Source: DATJFQ01 sp035495555
GTDB lineage: Bacteria; Acidobacteriota; Vicinamibacteria; Vicinamibacterales; 2-12-FULL-66-21
Direction of reading: 5' to 3'
DNA: 64,000 nt
Assembly: GCA_035495555.1 (NCBI GenBank)
Contig: DATJFQ010000043.1
Location: forward strand, 1 to 64,000
Shown: piece after piece, positions 43,760 through 52,613 of the stretch
Layout of the letters: each line of letters opens with the position of its first letter
How positions within the stretch are numbered: position 1 is the stretch's first letter
The notes under the pieces: model-generated
The model's input: the letters and a program-made list of their open reading frames with translations, nothing else
Database searches by the model: none
What the model was told of the DNA's origin: nothing
Translations under genes and position numbers: made by a program

Positions 43760-46417
43760 ATGCCTTCATCGACAGCAGGGTACCTTTCCGGCACCACTCT
43801 CGGCCGCTACAAAGTTGGAACGCTGCTCGGAACCGGAGGCATGGGTGAGGTCTATCGCGCCGACGACCTGGAATTGCAGCGCGCCGTCGCGCTCAAAGTG
43901 CTTCCGGAACAACTCGTCGGCGATTCCGATCGGCTCGAGCGCTTCGTCCGTGAAGCGCGCACGGCGTCTTCGCTGAACCATCCGCATCTGCTCGCCATCT
44001 ACGATGTCGGCCGCGCGGTCCCGGAAGGCTCCGGCCGCGCCGTGCAGTTCATGGCGATGGAGCTCGTCGTCGGGAAGACGCTGCGCGCCGTGCTGGACGA
44101 CCGCACGCTGGATCTGCGTCGGCTCCTCGACGTCGCGCTGCAGGCGGCCGATGCCATCGAAGCGGCCCACGCCGCGGGCATCATCCATCGGGACCTGAAG
44201 CCGGACAACGTCATGGTCGCTGACGGAGGCTACGTGAAGGTCCTCGATTTCGGGCTCGCGAAGCTGCGCGACGACCTGGCGGTCGCGAGCGCGGGCGCAG
44301 AGGTCACGCGCGCCGGCACCACGCCTGGCCTCGTAATGGGGACCGTCGGCTATATGTCGCCGGAGCAGGCCCAGGGACGACCGGTCGATCAGCGGACGGA
44401 CATCTTCTCGTTCGGATCCATCCTCTACGAAATGTCCGCGGGCTCGCGCCCGTTCGGCGGTCCGTCGGCTGTCGACACGCTTCACCAGATCGTCCACTCG
44501 GATCCACCGCCGCTCGCGCCTCAGGTGCCCGCCGAACTGCAGCGGATCGTCGCCAAGTGCCTTCAGAAAGATCCGGACGACCGCTACCAGTCGATGAAAG
44601 AGGTTGTCGTCGATCTCCGCGCTCTTCGGCGGCAGCTCGATTCGGGGTCTGCGCGAGTGGCCGCCGTGACGTCTCCGCGGCGGACCGCCGTCATGCCGAT
44701 TGTTCTCGTGGCCGTGCTCGCGGTCCTCGCCGGCGCGTTCCTGTGGTCTCGATCGCGCAGCGCTCGGTCTGCAGCGGCTGCTGGCCCAATCTCACTGGAA
44801 CGCGTGACGGGCAGCGGCGACATCATCGATGCGGTGATCTCGCCCGACGGCAACAACATCGCGTATGTCCGATCCGCCGGCGGCCGCCAGGGGCTCTGGC
44901 TTCGGCAGCTCGCCGGAACGCGGCCGATCGAGCTCGTACCGGCCGGCCCCTTTGGTTACTGGGGGATCGCATTCTCACCGGACGGCCAGTCCATCTTCTA
45001 CGTCGTCCGTTCCAACGCGGAGCCCGCGGGCGTGCTGTACGAGATTCCCACCCTGGGAGGTCATGCGAAGGCGCTCCTTCGCGGGATCGACAGTTCCGTC
45101 ACGTTCTCGCCAGACGGGCGGCGGATGGCGTTTTACCGACTCGAGAAGTCCCCTGGCGACAGCGCGCTGGTACTTGCCGACATAGACGGCTCGAACGCTC
45201 GCGCGATTGTGACGAAGCACGCGCCCGAGGCGTTCGTCCCCGAGTTCTACAGCGCCCCATCGTGGTCACCGGACGGCGCTCACATTGCCGCCGCGCTCAA
45301 AGACAGCCGGAGCGGAACCTCGGTCCTCATCACGATCGATCCGGCCACCGCCGCGGAACAGAGGTTTGACGGCTCGTACGTCTTCGCGAGCGCGACGGGG
45401 TGGCTGCCGGACGGCTCGGGCGTGCTTTTCGTCGGCCGCAACGCGGACACGTCAGGGAATGGCGCCGGCGGCCAGATATTTTTGCAACCGTATCCATCCG
45501 GCCCGGTGCGGCGCATCACGAACGATGTGATGCAGTACCGCAACATCAGCCTCACCAAAGACGGGCGCAGTCTGATCAGCGTCGGTTATGACGTGGGCGG
45601 TCGCTTGTACGTGCAGCCTGTCGACGGCGGCGATGCCGTGACCGTGGCGGCGGAACGCTACGACGGGGCCTTCGGGATCGACTGGTCACCTGACGGCTCG
45701 GCGATCGTGTTCACGCGGATCGTCAACAACACCCCGCAGATCTGGCTGATGGCGCGGGACGGCAGCAACGCGCATCCGCTCGTCAGCGACGGAGCCGCGC
45801 GGTTTCCGGTGCTGACGCGCGATAACCAGTCGCTCGTATTCGCCGGGAGGCGTGCGGGCCAGACAGGACTCTGGCGGAGTGCCGCGGACGGATCCAACCC
45901 GCAGCTCATCGCAACCGTGGCAGACGCGGCCGACGTCGCCGTCTCGCCCGACAACCGGACGGTGTATTTCACGTCTTTGTTGAACGGCACCGGAACCACT
46001 TACCGCGTGCCGATCACCGGCGGCACACCTGTCGAGGCGATACCCCGAATGATTTCACCGGCGGTTTCTCCCGACGGCCAACTCCTCGCCGGCGTCTGGA
46101 CGCCGACCGAGCAGGGGGCGGTTACGTTAGCAGTGCTGACGACCGATGGGCGACCCGTGGACGTGTTTCGAGACTTCGCGGCGCCCTCCAACGGCTCGTC
46201 GATTGTGTTCACGAACGACGGCAAGCACCTGCTGTTCACGAGCGTGGAGCGCATGAACATCTGGAACCATGCGCTCGGATCATCCACCGCGGCAAAGATC
46301 ACGAACTTCTCCGATATGTGGGTCAACCGCTTTGCGCTCTCCCCCGACGGGAAATGGATTGCGATGTCTCGCGGGTCCGCCGTACGCGACGCGTTCCTCA
46401 TCAGGAATCTTCCATGA
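43760..46417 (+). CDS. Transmembrane Ser/Thr protein kinase with C-terminal TolB-like propeller
   Basis: 885 residues. Kinase domain complete: GTGGMGEVY loop at 24-32, Lys46, HRDLKPDN with Asp145, DFGLAKL, then GTVGYMSPEQ. One membrane helix (MPIVLVAVLAVLAGAFLW) near residue 320. The external part is a propeller with SPDGNNIAYV, SPDGQSIFYV, SPDGRRMAFYR, WSPDGSAIVFTR and SPDGKWIAMSR strands. Same architecture as the kinase at 4415 but not adjacent. The last codons overlap the ATG of an unknown exported protein by 4 bases, which is probably its partner. Confidence 0.93.
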   Translation: MPSSTAGYLSGTTLGRYKVGTLLGTGGMGEVYRADDLELQRAVALKVLPEQLVGDSDRLERFVREARTASSLNHPHLLAIYDVGRAVPEGSGRAVQFMAMELVVGKTLRAVLDDRTLDLRRLLDVALQAADAIEAAHAAGIIHRDLKPDNVMVADGGYVKVLDFGLAKLRDDLAVASAGAEVTRAGTTPGLVMGTVGYMSPEQAQGRPVDQRTDIFSFGSILYEMSAGSRPFGGPSAVDTLHQIVHSDPPPLAPQVPAELQRIVAKCLQKDPDDRYQSMKEVVVDLRALRRQLDSGSARVAAVTSPRRTAVMPIVLVAVLAVLAGAFLWSRSRSARSAAAAGPISLERVTGSGDIIDAVISPDGNNIAYVRSAGGRQGLWLRQLAGTRPIELVPAGPFGYWGIAFSPDGQSIFYVVRSNAEPAGVLYEIPTLGGHAKALLRGIDSSVTFSPDGRRMAFYRLEKSPGDSALVLADIDGSNARAIVTKHAPEAFVPEFYSAPSWSPDGAHIAAALKDSRSGTSVLITIDPATAAEQRFDGSYVFASATGWLPDGSGVLFVGRNADTSGNGAGGQIFLQPYPSGPVRRITNDVMQYRNISLTKDGRSLISVGYDVGGRLYVQPVDGGDAVTVAAERYDGAFGIDWSPDGSAIVFTRIVNNTPQIWLMARDGSNAHPLVSDGAARFPVLTRDNQSLVFAGRRAGQTGLWRSAADGSNPQLIATVADAADVAVSPDNRTVYFTSLLNGTGTTYRVPITGGTPVEAIPRMISPAVSPDGQLLAGVWTPTEQGAVTLAVLTTDGRPVDVFRDFAAPSNGSSIVFTNDGKHLLFTSVERMNIWNHALGSSTAAKITNFSDMWVNRFALSPDGKWIAMSRGSAVRDAFLIRNLP

Positions 46418-47577
46418 CACGACATCTGGTTCTCCTCGGCACCCTCGTCGCCTCCTCGGTCGTGCTCGGTGCACAGCAGCAGGGCCGCGGGCAATTTCCC
46501 GGCGGCCTCAATCCTGACGGTTCGCTGCGTCCGTCGCGTCCGGTCGAACGGCTGTTCTCGCAGGACGCGTATACGGAGTACTCGATTCTCGAGCCGGGCA
46601 GCGAGTCGTTCCGCATCAAATATCTTCCCGAGACGGCACGCGCCGGCGCGACGGAACTCGTCAACGCCACCCGCGGCGGGAGCGAGGGGTCCGACATCGA
46701 GGTCTACGATCCGCGCACGGGGAAGCCGCTGAAGTTCACGTATGCGCCGGATCCGAACGACCCCGAGACGCACGCCATCCATGCGCAGCTTCCGATTCCG
46801 GTGCCGGAGGGCGGCATCGGCCGTGTGCTGATCTACAAGACGTACAAAGATCCGCGCACTTACATGATGAACGGCAAGGACATCGTCTGGGTCCGCAGCC
46901 TCGCCGGCTACCGCCTCGGCGTGATCCTGCCAAAAGGATTTGCCTTCACCTCGTACGACATCGCCGCCCAGCTCTCGACGACGGCCGATGGACGATTGAA
47001 GCTGGCGTTCGCGAACGCGAGCGGACAGGCGAACCCGCTGACCGTCCACGCGCATCCGACAACGGTCACGTTCCCGCCGTCGAAATTCGAGGACATGTTT
47101 TTCGACGACATCAAGACGCTCTACGACGTCGGGGAGGACGGCCGCGTGTCGGTCGAACAGACGTACAGCGACTACCGCAAGGGCGGCCGCGCCACGATCG
47201 ACGCGTTGGCGTACATGCCGCTGCAGGATGCGAAGGTGATCGATCTCGACACGGCGAAGCCGCTGCCGATGACGCGGAGCGGGAGGTCGGCATCGGTCGC
47301 TCTGGAGGTGCCCATCGCGAACGACCGCCAGAGCGCACACCTGAAACTGACGGGCACCCTGCCGTCCGGCGTCGCGAGGATCACCAACGGAGAACTCGTA
47401 TTCAGCGCAACCCTGCACGGATTGCGAAACACGATCCTGCTCCCTGCCGGCTGGGAGATCTCAGGCGTGTCGCAGTCGGGGACGGTCGGCACCTACCGCG
47501 GCCGGGCGTTCGTCGCGCTCATCAACCTGAACGCGGAAAATTCATACTCATTGACCGTACGCGCGCACCGGCAATAG
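46414..47577 (+). CDS. Exported hypothetical protein coupled to a receptor kinase
   Basis: 387 residues starting inside the kinase stop (ATGA overlap). Signal peptide MTRHLVLLGTLVASSVVLGA, then a QQQGRGQFPGG linker. The mature part begins with beta-rich segments (YSILEPGSESFRIKYLPETARAGATELVN, VYDPRTGKPLKFTYAPDP) and ends with strands VTGTLPSG-like LTGTLPSGVARITNGELVF, TILLPAGWEISGV, FVALINLNAEN. The C-terminal ~100 residues look like immunoglobulin-type strands. I do not recognise a family. Translational coupling suggests it works with the kinase propeller, perhaps as ligand or sensor partner. Confidence 0.8.
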   Translation: MTRHLVLLGTLVASSVVLGAQQQGRGQFPGGLNPDGSLRPSRPVERLFSQDAYTEYSILEPGSESFRIKYLPETARAGATELVNATRGGSEGSDIEVYDPRTGKPLKFTYAPDPNDPETHAIHAQLPIPVPEGGIGRVLIYKTYKDPRTYMMNGKDIVWVRSLAGYRLGVILPKGFAFTSYDIAAQLSTTADGRLKLAFANASGQANPLTVHAHPTTVTFPPSKFEDMFFDDIKTLYDVGEDGRVSVEQTYSDYRKGGRATIDALAYMPLQDAKVIDLDTAKPLPMTRSGRSASVALEVPIANDRQSAHLKLTGTLPSGVARITNGELVFSATLHGLRNTILLPAGWEISGVSQSGTVGTYRGRAFVALINLNAENSYSLTVRAHRQ

Positions 47578-47589
47578 GGCGCGTCTGCG

Positions 47590-47668
47590 ATAACTTCGCA
47601 ACTTCACAACTACCAACGACACAAGGAAGCACCTCGAGCCGTTGGTAGTTGCGCAGTTGTGTAGTTAT
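47590..47668. repeat. TAGTTGTG-family intergenic element, copy D5
   Basis: Left arm AACTTCGCAACTTCACAACT followed by ACCAAC; centre GACACAAGGAAGCACCTCGAGC; right arm CGTTGGTAGTTGCGCAGTTG followed by TGTAGTTAT. ACTACCAAC/GTTGGTAGT is a perfect 9-bp stem. The core CTCGAG and CACAAGG are shared with D3/D4 when read on the minus strand. It fills the gap between convergent stops (47,577 and 47,665), and the VOC stop codon lies in its right edge. Confidence 0.7.
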
Positions 47669-48189
47669 CGTCGGGGCTCTTCGTAATATTTCCTGTACAT
47701 GCCCCGTCTGAAGATCCAGCCACCCAGCGGGCCCAGCCATCCGAGCACGTAATACATGTGGCCGAGATCGGTGATCTCGATGAGGTTGCCGTCGAAGTCC
47801 TTGCAGAAGAACAGCCAGTGTCCCCGGGGCGACTGCTCCGGCGGGCTGACGATTTCAAGACCTTTCGACGCCAGGTACTGGTGCCACTTCTGGATGCCGC
47901 GAACGTTCAGGCAGATGTGCGTCGCGCCGATTCGGTTCCAGGCAACTGGAATGGGCGGCAACTGCGGCGTGAAATGAAAGATTTCGATCACGGCGCCCCC
48001 CGGCATCCGAATCCACCCAATCCTGCAGGTGCCGCTCGGATGGTCCACGCCGAAGAAGCCGCGGATGCGGTCGGCGGCCGCGTCGGAGACGCCGACGAGC
48101 GGTGCCCCGAACACGTCCCAGTAGAATCTCACCGCGCGGTTGAAGTCCGACACCGTGATTCCCGTGTGGCTGAAAGAGCGCGCTCTCAT
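47665..48189 (-). CDS. VOC (glyoxalase/bleomycin-resistance fold) family protein
   Basis: 174 residues. Two betaalphabetabetabeta modules: HTGITVSDFNRAVRFYWDVFGAPLVGV with metal-ligand-type His at the start, and GATHICLNVRGIQKWHQYLASKGLEIVS followed by HWLFFCKDFDGNLIEITD, where Glu and His positions suit a metal site. Extradiol dioxygenase, epimerase or isomerase roles are all possible. The ATG overlaps the upstream GMC oxidoreductase stop by 4 bases. It is the last gene of a three-gene operon (Gfo/Idh/MocA, GMC, VOC). Confidence 0.9.
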   Translation of the reverse strand: MRARSFSHTGITVSDFNRAVRFYWDVFGAPLVGVSDAAADRIRGFFGVDHPSGTCRIGWIRMPGGAVIEIFHFTPQLPPIPVAWNRIGATHICLNVRGIQKWHQYLASKGLEIVSPPEQSPRGHWLFFCKDFDGNLIEITDLGHMYYVLGWLGPLGGWIFRRGMYRKYYEEPRR

Positions 48190-49736
48190 AAATGCTTCAA
48201 GTCGTTCGCGATGATGTGATCGGCGACGCGCAGCGCCTGCGCGGCAATCGTCAGCCCGGGGTTCACCGCCGCAGACGAGGGGAAGAACGAGGCATCGACG
48301 ACGAACAGGTTCTCCACGTCGTGCGTGCGGCAGAACGGGTCCAGGACGGACCGCTGCGGGTCGGTACCGAACACCAGCGTGCCGCACTGATGCGTGGTGT
48401 TCTTCGCACCCGCCGAGTGCGCGAAGATCTTCGGCGACCAGAAGCCGAGGCGCCCGAGCAGATCGCGAAGCCGCTCGACGAGCATGCGGTGCGCGCGCAC
48501 ATTGTTCGGGCGGTACTCGAGGACGATGCGGCCGTCTGACGCGAGCCGGACCCGGTTCCGCTCGTCCGGCAAATCTTCGGTCATCGCCAGCCAGTCGGTC
48601 GCCCGCGAGACCCATTCGTGGTACGCCCACAGCGGGATGTGCCGCATCTCGACGGCGCCATATCGTCGCGTGTCGCCGACCACCTTCGCCATGATGGCCT
48701 GCGTGCGCCCCTGCGACTGGATCTGCCCCAGCGGAAACGCCGCGTAGGGCCCCGCCAGATAGAAATCGTTGATCGCCAGCGTCTTCTGGAACTCGTCGGC
48801 GTTCCGCCGCCAGCGCACGCCTTCCAGCATCGTCGCGAGGTGCGCCATGTAACGGCGGCCCACGAGCCCGGACGAATTCGCCAGCCCGTCGCGATGGCGG
48901 TCCGACGCCGACGCGAGCAGCAGCGCCGCGGAGTTGATCGCACCGCACGAGAGGACGACGAGCGGCGCGGTGACGCGATCGGCCACCCCCGCGCGCTCGA
49001 CGTCGACGCCCGTCACCGCCCGCCCCGAGGGATCAATCACGAGCCGCCGTGCGCGCGCGCCGGTCCATAAGGTGACGTTGGGCCGACCCGACAGCGGCCG
49101 GACCGCGATCACGTCGGCGTCGCTCTTGGCGTGAATGCGGCAGACGAACGAATTGCAGGTATTACAGAGTCGGCAGCCCTCGGGAGTCCCGGGCTCGAGC
49201 ACGCCGAGCGGCAGCGCCGACGGATGGTACCCCATCGCGCGCAACTGCTCGGCGATGCGCGCCATGCCTGGCGCATGCGGAACGGCGGGAAACGGATACG
49301 GTCCGTGCGGCGGCTCCGTCGGATCGTCGCCGAGGCTGCCGCGGACGCGATACAACTGCTCGGCGCGGTCGTAGTACGGGGCCAGCGTGTCGTAGTCGAT
49401 GGGCCACGCGGGCGACACGCCGTCGACGTGCTGCAGCTCGCCGAAGTCCTCGCGGCGGAGCCGGTAGAGTACGCTGCCCCAGAACTTCGTATTGCCGCCG
49501 ACGTTGTAGTGCGTGTACGGCTGAAACTCGCGCCCTTCCTCGTCCAGCCAGCGCTCCTGCGTGCGGTAGCGGAGATGCTGCCAGACCGCTGCGGCATCCC
49601 AGTTCTCGTCCTCCTGCGGGACGAAGTCGCCGCGCTCGAGGATCAGGATGCGCGCGCCGGATCCGGCCAGCGCGTACGCGATCGTGCCGCCGCCGGCGCC
49701 GCTGCCGATGATGATGATGTCGAAATGCTGGTTCAC
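48186..49736 (-). CDS. GMC-family FAD oxidoreductase
   Basis: 516 residues. FAD-binding start FDIIIIGSGAGGGTIAYALAGSGARILILERGDF, YNVGGNTKFWGSVLYRLR, substrate-side LSCGAINSAALLLASAS, and the C-terminal GMC signature THQCGTLVFGTDPQRSVLDPFCRTHDVENLFVVDASFFPSSAAVNPGLTIAAQALRVAD with the likely active-site His and Asn. A CRLCNTCNSFVCRIHAKSDAD cysteine cluster is typical of the bacterial gluconate/choline-dehydrogenase-like branch. No TAT signal. It overlaps the genes on both sides by 4 bases. Confidence 0.93.
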   Translation of the reverse strand: MNQHFDIIIIGSGAGGGTIAYALAGSGARILILERGDFVPQEDENWDAAAVWQHLRYRTQERWLDEEGREFQPYTHYNVGGNTKFWGSVLYRLRREDFGELQHVDGVSPAWPIDYDTLAPYYDRAEQLYRVRGSLGDDPTEPPHGPYPFPAVPHAPGMARIAEQLRAMGYHPSALPLGVLEPGTPEGCRLCNTCNSFVCRIHAKSDADVIAVRPLSGRPNVTLWTGARARRLVIDPSGRAVTGVDVERAGVADRVTAPLVVLSCGAINSAALLLASASDRHRDGLANSSGLVGRRYMAHLATMLEGVRWRRNADEFQKTLAINDFYLAGPYAAFPLGQIQSQGRTQAIMAKVVGDTRRYGAVEMRHIPLWAYHEWVSRATDWLAMTEDLPDERNRVRLASDGRIVLEYRPNNVRAHRMLVERLRDLLGRLGFWSPKIFAHSAGAKNTTHQCGTLVFGTDPQRSVLDPFCRTHDVENLFVVDASFFPSSAAVNPGLTIAAQALRVADHIIANDLKHL

Positions 49737-50716
49737 TGCCCCGAGGTCCCGAGGGTCGCGTAAATCTGCTCCATCAGCCGGTGATCGTCCATCGCGCGCT
49801 CGAGGCTCATCTCGGGCGGGCGGCCGTCGCGGATCGCGGCCAGAAAATCGCGGTACATCATGCGATAGCCGCGGAAATCGTAAAAGCCCGGCAGCGTGAC
49901 CCTCGGCAACCCGCGGCCGCGCGTCAGCACGAACAGCCCGTTCGATTCGAACGTAATCACCCCTTCGCGGCCGAAAATCTTCGACAGCCGGAGCCCTTTG
50001 AGCAGCGACGGCACCTCACGCGAGTAATAGAGCGACCCGACGGCACCGTTGTCGTAGTGGAACGCCACGAGCATGCTCTTGGCGCGCCGATCACCGCCCC
50101 CGCGCGGCAGCTCGGGACGGAATCCCGCCACCGAGGTGATCGTCGGGCCGAGGCTGTTCGCGACGTGCAGCCAGTGAACGCCTTCCTCGAAGAACGCGTC
50201 GCCCCCGGCCATGGACTCGTCGTTCCGCCAGTCGTCGCCGGTCTTGAGCCGGCGGGCAATCGTCGTGAAATGGGCGAAGACCATCTCGCCGATCGAGCCG
50301 CGCGCGATCACGCGCCGGAGTTCGGACGCGAGCGGCTTGTAATGATCGTTCTCTCCGACGATCACCACGCGCGCGGCGCGGTCCCGCGCGCCGCGGACGG
50401 CATCGTAGTCCTCCATCCGCGGGAACGCGGGCTTCTCGACCATCACGTGCTTGCCCGCCGCGAGCGCCTCCATCGTCAGATCGCGGTGCTGATTCGGGGG
50501 CACCGCGACGACCACGGCATCGATCGACGCGTCCGCGACCGCCTCGCCGTAGCTGCCATAGCTCTTCACGCCGTCGAAACGGCGTCTGAAGGCCTCTGCT
50601 TTGGCTTTGTCCCGGCTCGCGTAGCTGCAGGCGATCTCCGCCCGGAGCGCCTTCATGTGACGGCTGTGCACGGCCGTGACAAATCCGCAGCCGAGGAACG
50701 CGAGCTGAAAGGGCAT
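49733..50716 (-). CDS. Gfo/Idh/MocA-family oxidoreductase
   Basis: 327 residues from the ATG at 50,716, chosen for the GGAGG eight or nine bases upstream. Rossmann start QLAFLGCGFVTAVHSRHMKAL, conserved AVVVAVPPNQHRDLTMEALAAGKHVMVEKP (EKP motif with the catalytic lysine), VVIVGENDHYKPLASELRRVI, and GGDAFFEEGVHWLHVANSLG. NAD(P)-dependent oxidation or reduction of a sugar or inositol is likely. The first gene of the operon with GMC and VOC partners suggests stepwise oxidation of a sugar-like compound; this is inference. Confidence 0.92.
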   Translation of the reverse strand: MPFQLAFLGCGFVTAVHSRHMKALRAEIACSYASRDKAKAEAFRRRFDGVKSYGSYGEAVADASIDAVVVAVPPNQHRDLTMEALAAGKHVMVEKPAFPRMEDYDAVRGARDRAARVVIVGENDHYKPLASELRRVIARGSIGEMVFAHFTTIARRLKTGDDWRNDESMAGGDAFFEEGVHWLHVANSLGPTITSVAGFRPELPRGGGDRRAKSMLVAFHYDNGAVGSLYYSREVPSLLKGLRLSKIFGREGVITFESNGLFVLTRGRGLPRVTLPGFYDFRGYRMMYRDFLAAIRDGRPPEMSLERAMDDHRLMEQIYATLGTSGQ

Positions 50717-50768
50717 CAGGGGCGCCTCCAATTTCACCACATTTGCGCTCTGCATTACGCTGGTGGTG

Positions 50769-52274
50769 ATGGAAAGCGCCCATCTCGGCGCTGACACGCC
50801 GTCGGCCGGCGCCGACGCCGGTGTTCACACGGGCGCCACGACGATGCGCGCGCGCCGGTGGCGGGGCCGCGGCGTCGCCCGCAAGTGGCGGTACCGGCTC
50901 GCGCCCGATCCGCTGCTCCGAAAGCCGAAAGGCGCGCTCCCGCTCTGGGCACGCGCCCGCCGTGTCTTCTGGTCCTGGTGGCCGTGGCTCACCGCCTGCG
51001 TGTACAGCCTCGTGACCGACCGCTGGGGGTGGGCCATCGGCACCGGCGCGATGGCGTTCGTCAGCTACATCATCACGCCCGCGGAAGCCCCGCCCCGATA
51101 TGGCCTCGATCACGAATTCTCGGTCGACGACGAGGAGTTCGTGGCATCGATGGAAGGCGCGACGGGAGTGGCGTTCGCGCCGGGGAACCGCCTCGACGTG
51201 CTCAACAACGGGGACGCCTTCTATCCCGCGATGCTCGACGCCATCCAGGCGGCCGAAGTCTCCATCACGATCGAGGCGTACATCTACTGGGCCGGCGAGA
51301 TCGGGAAACAATTTGCCGAAGCGCTCGCGGCGAAATCCGGCGAAGGCGTGCGCGTCAAGATCCTGCTCGACGCCGTGGGTTCATCCAGCATCGGCGAAGA
51401 AATCCTCAACATTCTGGAAGGCGGCAAGTGCCAACTCGCCTGGTACAACCCGATGTTCTGGCGCCGGCTCGGCCGCTACAACCACCGCACGCATCGCAAG
51501 TCCCTCATCGTCGACGGGCGCGTGGGATTTACCGGCGGCGCCGGCATCGCGGACCACTGGAAGGGCAATGCGCGAGATCCGGGCGAATGGCGCGACATCA
51601 TGATCCGCCTCGAAGGCCCCGCCGTGACGGCGCTGCAGACCGGCTTCGGCCAGAACTGGCTGCAGACGACCGGGGAGCTGATCTCGGGACCGATCTACTA
51701 CCCGCCGCACGACCCCGCCGGTTCCCTCCGGCTCGAAACGATCATGAGCTCGCCGGAGATCGGCGCGTCCAGCGTACGGATCATGTATTACCTGTCGATC
51801 ATCTGCGCGCGCTCGTCGATCTACATCGCCAACCCCTACTTCGTGCCCGATGCGGCGGCGATCGAGGCGCTGCAGGACGCATGTCGCCGCGGGGTGGACG
51901 TGCGCGTCATGGTGTCGGGCAAGTACAACGACAATTGGCTCGCGCGCCGCAACTCGGTCCGCCTGTATGGACCGCTGCTCCGGGCGGGCATTCGCGTCTT
52001 CGACTATGACCACACGATGCTGCACCACAAAATCATGGTGGTCGACGGCTGCTGGGTGACGGTCGGGACGACGAACTTCGACAACCGATCGTTTTCGCAC
52101 AACGAAGAGAGCAACGTTTGCTGCTACGACCGCGCCCTCGCGCGGCAGGTGCACGAGATGTTCGAAGCCGACATGGGCGGGTGCGTCGAAGTGACGTACG
52201 ACAACTGGAAGCGCCGAGGCGTGTTCCAGCGCGTTGGCGAAGTGCTCGCGGCGTTGGTCGAAGAACAGATATGA
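50769..52274 (+). CDS. Cardiolipin synthase-like phospholipase D family protein
   Basis: About 501 residues. An N-terminal membrane region (WPWLTACVYSLVTDRWGWAIGTGAMAFVSYIITP) is followed by two PLD domains. Each has an HKD motif: HRKSLIVDGRVGFTGG and HHKIMVVDGCWVTVGTTNFDNRS. NNGDAFYPAMLDAIQAAEVSITIEAYIYWAGEIG and YLSIICARSSIYIANPYFVPD are typical of ClsA/ClsB. It joins phosphatidylglycerol to form cardiolipin at the membrane. The start is ambiguous: GTG-GTG-ATG at 50,763-50,771 lacks a strong ribosome binding site, and ATG 50,844 is an alternative. Confidence 0.9.
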   Translation: MESAHLGADTPSAGADAGVHTGATTMRARRWRGRGVARKWRYRLAPDPLLRKPKGALPLWARARRVFWSWWPWLTACVYSLVTDRWGWAIGTGAMAFVSYIITPAEAPPRYGLDHEFSVDDEEFVASMEGATGVAFAPGNRLDVLNNGDAFYPAMLDAIQAAEVSITIEAYIYWAGEIGKQFAEALAAKSGEGVRVKILLDAVGSSSIGEEILNILEGGKCQLAWYNPMFWRRLGRYNHRTHRKSLIVDGRVGFTGGAGIADHWKGNARDPGEWRDIMIRLEGPAVTALQTGFGQNWLQTTGELISGPIYYPPHDPAGSLRLETIMSSPEIGASSVRIMYYLSIICARSSIYIANPYFVPDAAAIEALQDACRRGVDVRVMVSGKYNDNWLARRNSVRLYGPLLRAGIRVFDYDHTMLHHKIMVVDGCWVTVGTTNFDNRSFSHNEESNVCCYDRALARQVHEMFEADMGGCVEVTYDNWKRRGVFQRVGEVLAALVEEQI

Positions 52275-52366
52275 GGGGCGAGGGGCGAGGGGCGAGGCGC
52301 GAGGTGGGAGGGGCGAGGCGGGAGGCGCGAGTTCGGAGTTGGGAATTGGGAGTTGGGAGTTTTAGT
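52271..52366 (+). repeat. GGGGCGAGG/GGGAGGCG array followed by TTGGGAG words
   Basis: Two vocabularies in tandem: GAGGGGCGAGGGGCGAGG and GGGAGGCGCGA words (52,271-52,330), then GTTCGGAGTTGGGAATTGGG-type words (52,331-52,363). Unlike W1/W2 there is no opposite arm. The array begins at the cardiolipin-synthase-like stop codon and ends a few bases before the TTG start of the next small gene, whose ribosome binding site may be the last GGGAG. Confidence 0.75.
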
Positions 52367-52369
52367 TGA

Positions 52370-52588
52370 TTGTCTTTTGATCCGAGTTCCCTGTTTCTCT
52401 CGTTGATCGTGAGCGGCGTGGGGTTCGTGCTGTTCACGTACGGCAAAAAACAAGACCGCTTTCCGCACCTCGCGGCGGGGCTGGTGCTGATGATCTATCC
52501 GTACTTCGTCGGGAGCGCCGTGCCGATGCTGCTCGTCGGCGCCGCGATCGTTGGGGCGCTGTGGCTCGCCGTCCGCAGCGGGTACTGA
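52370..52588 (+). CDS. Small two-helix membrane protein (conserved type)
   Basis: 72 residues from TTG 52,370. Two membrane helices (FLSLIVSGVGFVLFTYG and PHLAAGLVLMIYPYFVGS ... VPMLLVGAAIVGALWLAV) around a YGKKQDRFPHL loop. This FxxYGKKQxRxxxLxxGxxLMxxPYF pattern resembles a widespread family of small membrane proteins sometimes mislabelled amino acid transport protein. Function is unknown. The GGGAG words of the preceding array may serve as its ribosome binding site. Confidence 0.65.
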   Translation: MSFDPSSLFLSLIVSGVGFVLFTYGKKQDRFPHLAAGLVLMIYPYFVGSAVPMLLVGAAIVGALWLAVRSGY

Positions 52589-52613
52589 CGTCGGCTTTTC
52601 ATATGATGGGCAC

